The notes under the pieces were generated by a model, which saw nothing but the letters and a program-made list of their open reading frames with translations, had not been told where the DNA came from and made no database searches. 7,867 nucleotides of DNA from an uncultured Alphaproteobacteria bacterium (GTDB taxonomy: Bacteria > Pseudomonadota > Alphaproteobacteria > Rhizobiales > Hyphomicrobiaceae), in the NCBI GenBank assembly GCA_937950105.1, contig CALFEM010000398.1, forward strand, positions 1-7,867, given 5' to 3'. How positions within the stretch are numbered: position 1 is the stretch's first letter; each line of letters starts with the position of its first letter. The translations under genes were made by a program, and so were the position numbers. Positions 4,680 through 7,867 of this stretch are shown here, piece after piece.

Positions 4680-4820
4680 CTATTTCTTTTCCAGAGGTTC
4701 GGCTGGGGGCGGCGTTGTCTGCTGAGGCTTTGTGAGGCCACTGGTCAGTGCGTGTTGGAAATTCGAAGACGACATACTGTCTTGGAATTGGGGCCGCAGG
4801 TTTGGTCGTAGTTTTTTCAT
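4680..4820 (-). CDS. Small 46-aa basic, Pro/Thr-rich protein, unknown function
   Basis: A short ORF begins MKKLRPNLRPQFQ and ends in a Pro/Thr/Glu/Lys tail (TTPPPAEPLEKK). It is hydrophilic, with no signal peptide, membrane helix or Cys. Support for translation is good for its size: AGAGGAG lies about 5 nt before the ATG at 4818-4820, the best ribosome-binding site in this half of the window, and the stop codon TAG sits 2 nt before the GTG of the membrane-protein gene. It may be a real protein partner of that gene or a leader ORF whose main role is to deliver ribosomes to the weak GTG start. It lies 57 nt downstream of the nrdJ stop on the same strand, behind a GC hairpin. Function is unknown. 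A 91-codon in-frame extension upstream would overlap nrdJ and is not supported. Confidence 0.6.
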   Translation of the reverse strand: MKKLRPNLRPQFQDSMSSSNFQHALTSGLTKPQQTTPPPAEPLEKK

Positions 4821-4842
4821 GTGGGCTCCTCTGCTATCAGAT

Positions 4843-4867
4843 GGGGCGGCATCAGCGATGCCGCCCC
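4843..4867 (-). terminator. Strong GC hairpin after nrdJ, no U-tract
   Basis: Eleven perfect base pairs (4843-4853 with 4857-4867) surround a 3-nt loop and begin 9 nt after the nrdJ stop, exactly where an intrinsic terminator belongs. On the minus strand, however, the stem is followed by ATCTGATAGCAG instead of a T-run. It may work as a weak or Rho-assisted terminator or as an RNA 3'-end stabiliser, leaving some nrdJ transcripts to continue into the small ORF and membrane-protein gene, for which no separate promoter is visible. Confidence 0.6.
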
Positions 4868-4876
4868 GGATTTCAA

Positions 4877-7867
4877 TCAGCTGCAGCCGCTGGTGGAGCC
4901 GCAGGTGTCGCATTTGAGGCAGGTGCCGTTGCGGACCAAAGTGAAGTTCTGGCACTCGCGGCAGCTCTCGCCCTCATAGCCGCGCAGGCGCGCTTCGGCA
5001 CGCTGGTCGGATTGTGAGCGGGTGGCGCGCACTTCCGTCTTGGTCACCACCGTCGACTGCTTGAACATCACCTCGCTCGACGGCTTCAGGGCGGTGGTGC
5101 CGTCGGTGGCGAAGGCGGTCAGGGCGCTCGACTGCATCTCGGCGACGGCGTTGAAGCTGCCACCGGCCGCGCCCGAACCTTCGCCGTGGCCACGGCCGCC
5201 GGCGATGCGGACGATGCCGCGCACGAGGCCCTTCGAGACGAGCTTCTGCGCCTGCGGCTCGAGCGCCAGATCCTCGTCGGTCTCGGCGTCGGACGAACCG
5301 AGGCCGGTCTCGCCGACGATCTCGCGCGGATCGACGTGGGCGAGGTCGTGACGGCCGAGGTACGACACGGCGAGTTCGCGGAAGATGTAGTCGAGGATCG
5401 AGGTCGCGTTCTTGATGGTCTCGTTGCCCTGCACGATGCCGGCCGGCTCGAAGCGCGTGAAGGTGAACGCCTCCACGTACTCTTCCAGCGGCACGCCGTA
5501 CTGCAGGCCCAAGGAGATGGCGATGGCGAAGTTGTTCATCAACGAGCGGAAGGCGGCGCCTTCCTTGTGCATGTCGATGAAGATCTCGCCGACGCGGCCG
5601 TCGTCGTACTCACCCGTGCGCAGGTAGACCTTGTGGCCGCCGACGCTGGCCTTCTGCGTGTAGCCCTTGCGGCGCGAGGGCAGCTTCTCGCGATCCTGCC
5701 CGTCGGCCTGCTTCAGGCGCTCCTCCAGCTCGTGCACGCGCTGGGCGAGACGCTGGGCGGCGACGAGCGCGCGCTCGACCGCCGGGTTCTGCGCGGTGAG
5801 CTTTTCCGCCGTCTCGTCCTGCTCCTCGTCGGTCTCGCCGAGGATCTGCGAGTTCAGCGGCTGCGACAGCTTGGAGCCGTCGCGATAGAGCGCGTTGGCC
5901 TTCAGCGCCAGCTTCCACGACAGCATGTAGGACTGCTTGCAATCCTCCACCGTCGCGTCGTTCGGCATGTTGATGGTCTTCGAGATGGCACCCGAGATGA
6001 ACGGCTGAGATGCCGCCATCATGCGGATGTGGCTCTCGACCGAGAGGAAGCGCTTGCCCTTGCGGCCGCACGGGTTGGCGCAGTCGAACACCGCGAGGTG
6101 CTGCGACTTGAGGTGCGGCGCGCCCTCGAGCGTCATGGCGCCGCAGACGTGCTCGTTGGCGGCCTCGATGTCCTTCTTGGAGAAGCCGAGGTGGGCGAGC
6201 AGCTCGAACGACGGATCGGCGAGCTTGTCGGCCGGAACCTTCAGCGTGTCCTTGAGGAAGGCTTCACCCAGCGTCCACTTGTTGAACACGAACTTGATGT
6301 CGAACGCGGTCTTGAGGTTGCTCTCGACCTTCTCGATCGCCTCGGGCGTGAAGCCGCGCGAACGCAGCGAGCTGTGGTTGATGGCCGGGGCCTGGGCGAG
6401 CGTGCCGTGGCCGACGGCGTAGGCCTCGATCTCGGCGATCTGGCTTTCGCGATAGCCGAGCGTGCGCAGGGCTTCCGGAACCGAGCGGTTGATGATCTTG
6501 AAGTAGCCGCCGCCGGCCAGCTTCTTGAACTTCACGAGTGCGAAGTCCGGCTCGATGCCGGTGGTGTCGCAGTCCATGACGAGGCCGATGGTGCCGGTCG
6601 GCGCGATCACGGTCGCCTGAGCGTTGCGGAAGCCGTGCGCGCGGCCGAGGGCCAGGGCGCGATCCCACGAGCGGCAGGCGGCGGTGACGAGGCTCTTGTC
6701 CTTGCACGAGGCATGGTCGAGCGGCACCGGCGAGACGTTCAGCGCTTCGTAGCCGTCGGCCTCGCCATAGGCGGCGCGGCGGTGGTTGCGGATGACGCGC
6801 AGCATGTCGTCGGCGTTGTCGGCGTAGCCCGGGAAGGCGCCGAGTTCACCGGCCATTTCCGCGCTGGTCGCATAGGACGTGCCGGTCATGAGTGCCGAGA
6901 TGGCACCGCAGATGGCGCGGCCGTCGACCGAGTCGTAGGGGATGCCGGCCGCCATCAGCAGGCCGCCGATGTTGGCGAAGCCGAGGCCAAGCGTGCGGTA
7001 GCGATACGACAGCTCGGCGATCTGGCGCGACGGGAACTGCGCCATCAGCACGGAGATCTCGAGCACGATGGTCCACAGCCGGCAGGCGTGCTCGAAGGAC
7101 TCGATGTCGAAGGCGCCGTCGGCGTGACGGAACGTCATCAGGTTCATCGAGGCGAGGTTGCAGGCCGTGTCGTCGAGGAACATGTACTCGGAGCACGGGT
7201 TCGAGGCGCGGATCTCACCCGACTTCGGGCAGGTGTGCCAGTCGTTGATGGTGGTGTGGAACTGGATGCCCGGATCGGCGGAGGCCCAGGCGGCATAGCC
7301 GATCTGTTCCCACAGCTCGCGCGCGTCGAGCGTCTTCACGGTCTTGTTGCCGAGACGCGACGTGAGGTTCCAGGCGCCGCCCTTCTCGACGGCGGTGAGG
7401 AAGGCGTCGGTCACGCGCACCGAATTGTTGGAGTTCTGGCCCGAGACGGTGAGGTAAGCCTCCGAATCCCAGTCGGTGTCGTAGGTGTCGAAGGCGATGT
7501 CCTTGTAGCCCTGCTTCGCGAACTGGACGACGCGCAGGATGTAGTTCTGCGGGATCTCGTCACGGCGCGCGTCCTTGATGGCGCGCTTCAGCGCCGGATT
7601 CTTGGCCGGATCGTAGCAGTCGTCGCCGTCGGCCTCGCAGTTGACGCAGGCCTTCATGATGGCCTTGAGCCGCTTGTGGGCGATCTTGGAGCCGGTGACG
7701 AGGGCGGCGACTTTCTGCTCTTCCTTCACCTTCCAGTTGATGTACTCCTCGATGTCCGGGTGATCGACATCGACGACGCACATCTTGGCGGCGCGGCGCG
7801 TGGTGCCGCCCGACTTGATGGCGCCGGCGGCGCGGTCGCCGATCTTGAGGAAGCTCATCAGGCCCGA
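4877..7867 (-). CDS. nrdJ: Class II (B12-dependent) ribonucleotide reductase, C-terminal 996 residues
   Basis: This enzyme reduces ribonucleotides to deoxyribonucleotides using adenosylcobalamin to generate the thiyl radical. The reading frame is open to the window edge. The Met at 7856-7858 is internal (the residues before it, SGL, continue the conserved [21 protein letters not shown] stretch), so the start lies outside. Numbering from that Met, the finger-loop motif N220-P-C222-S-E224 supplies the radical Cys with its Asn and Glu partners, and C233 (TACNLAS) is the likely reductant Cys on the partner strand. [19 protein letters not shown] (about 6540-6610) is the class II signature. KACVNC...DDCYD (71-81) is the alphaproteobacterial insert as I remember it. 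A charged helical segment near 5680-5850 precedes the second barrel part. The C-terminus has C966-x2-C969, C980-x2-C983-x2-C986 and C992, a zinc-ribbon-like tail that relays electrons from thioredoxin. It is O2-independent, so useful at any oxygen level. Any cobalamin riboswitch would lie upstream, outside the window. Confidence 0.96.
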   Translation of the reverse strand, partial: SGLMSFLKIGDRAAGAIKSGGTTRRAAKMCVVDVDHPDIEEYINWKVKEEQKVAALVTGSKIAHKRLKAIMKACVNCEADGDDCYDPAKNPALKRAIKDARRDEIPQNYILRVVQFAKQGYKDIAFDTYDTDWDSEAYLTVSGQNSNNSVRVTDAFLTAVEKGGAWNLTSRLGNKTVKTLDARELWEQIGYAAWASADPGIQFHTTINDWHTCPKSGEIRASNPCSEYMFLDDTACNLASMNLMTFRHADGAFDIESFEHACRLWTIVLEISVLMAQFPSRQIAELSYRYRTLGLGFANIGGLLMAAGIPYDSVDGRAICGAISALMTGTSYATSAEMAGELGAFPGYADNADDMLRVIRNHRRAAYGEADGYEALNVSPVPLDHASCKDKSLVTAACRSWDRALALGRAHGFRNAQATVIAPTGTIGLVMDCDTTGIEPDFALVKFKKLAGGGYFKIINRSVPEALRTLGYRESQIAEIEAYAVGHGTLAQAPAINHSSLRSRGFTPEAIEKVESNLKTAFDIKFVFNKWTLGEAFLKDTLKVPADKLADPSFELLAHLGFSKKDIEAANEHVCGAMTLEGAPHLKSQHLAVFDCANPCGRKGKRFLSVESHIRMMAASQPFISGAISKTINMPNDATVEDCKQSYMLSWKLALKANALYRDGSKLSQPLNSQILGETDEEQDETAEKLTAQNPAVERALVAAQRLAQRVHELEERLKQADGQDREKLPSRRKGYTQKASVGGHKVYLRTGEYDDGRVGEIFIDMHKEGAAFRSLMNNFAIAISLGLQYGVPLEEYVEAFTFTRFEPAGIVQGNETIKNATSILDYIFRELAVSYLGRHDLAHVDPREIVGETGLGSSDAETDEDLALEPQAQKLVSKGLVRGIVRIAGGRGHGEGSGAAGGSFNAVAEMQSSALTAFATDGTTALKPSSEVMFKQSTVVTKTEVRATRSQSDQRAEARLRGYEGESCRECQNFTLVRNGTCLKCDTCGSTSGCS

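Noticed and set aside
4680..4955. A longer 91-codon version of the small ORF starting inside nrdJ
   Set aside because: The extra 45 codons overlap the nrdJ end and the GC hairpin and have His/Arg-rich shadow composition. The ATG at 4818-4820 has the strong ribosome-binding site.

Overview
The window is a GC-rich stretch (about two thirds G+C in the conserved genes) from a bacterium that looks alphaproteobacterial. The evidence is a long B12-dependent ribonucleotide reductase of the alphaproteobacterial type, a dihydropteroate synthase with the N-terminal extension I associate with that class, and the codon bias, which produces many long spurious antisense frames. No rRNA, tRNA, CRISPR array or transposase is visible. 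Genus-level assignment is not possible from this sequence.

Layout, left to right. (1) Positions 1-96 hold the last codons of a probable plus-strand gene, followed by a textbook rho-independent terminator. (2) A complete short-chain dehydrogenase/reductase gene lies at 241-1092 (+). (3) Convergent to it is a tiny minus-strand gene for an exported, extremely Asp/Arg-rich protein (1204-1437). (4) A 279-bp intergenic region with an 18-bp tandem repeat separates that gene from a two-gene plus-strand operon: folP (1717-2817) overlapping a YcxB-like two-helix membrane protein gene (2810-3415). (5) Positions 3416-4197 are non-coding but highly structured: a roughly 250-bp module with two short hairpin elements and one 73-bp REP-like hairpin occurs twice (about 3560-3809 and 3947-4198), with two unrelated hairpins between the copies. 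(6) A lower-GC (about 51%) minus-strand islet holds a 46-codon ORF (4680-4820) and, 2 nt downstream, a GTG-started gene for a 159-aa single-helix membrane protein (4198-4677) whose stop codon touches the last base of the second REP-like element. (7) The rest, to the window edge, is the C-terminal 996 codons of nrdJ on the minus strand, closed by a strong GC hairpin that lacks a U-tract.

How the parts relate. folP (folate synthesis) and nrdJ (dNTP synthesis) are housekeeping genes on opposite strands whose 3' ends face each other. The repeat cluster and the low-GC islet fill the gap between them. That is a classic site for accessory DNA because insertion there breaks no gene. The most interesting element is the unrecognised, probably translationally coupled two-gene islet lying between the nrdJ 3' hairpin and the duplicated repeat module. 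Its function cannot be deduced from sequence alone.
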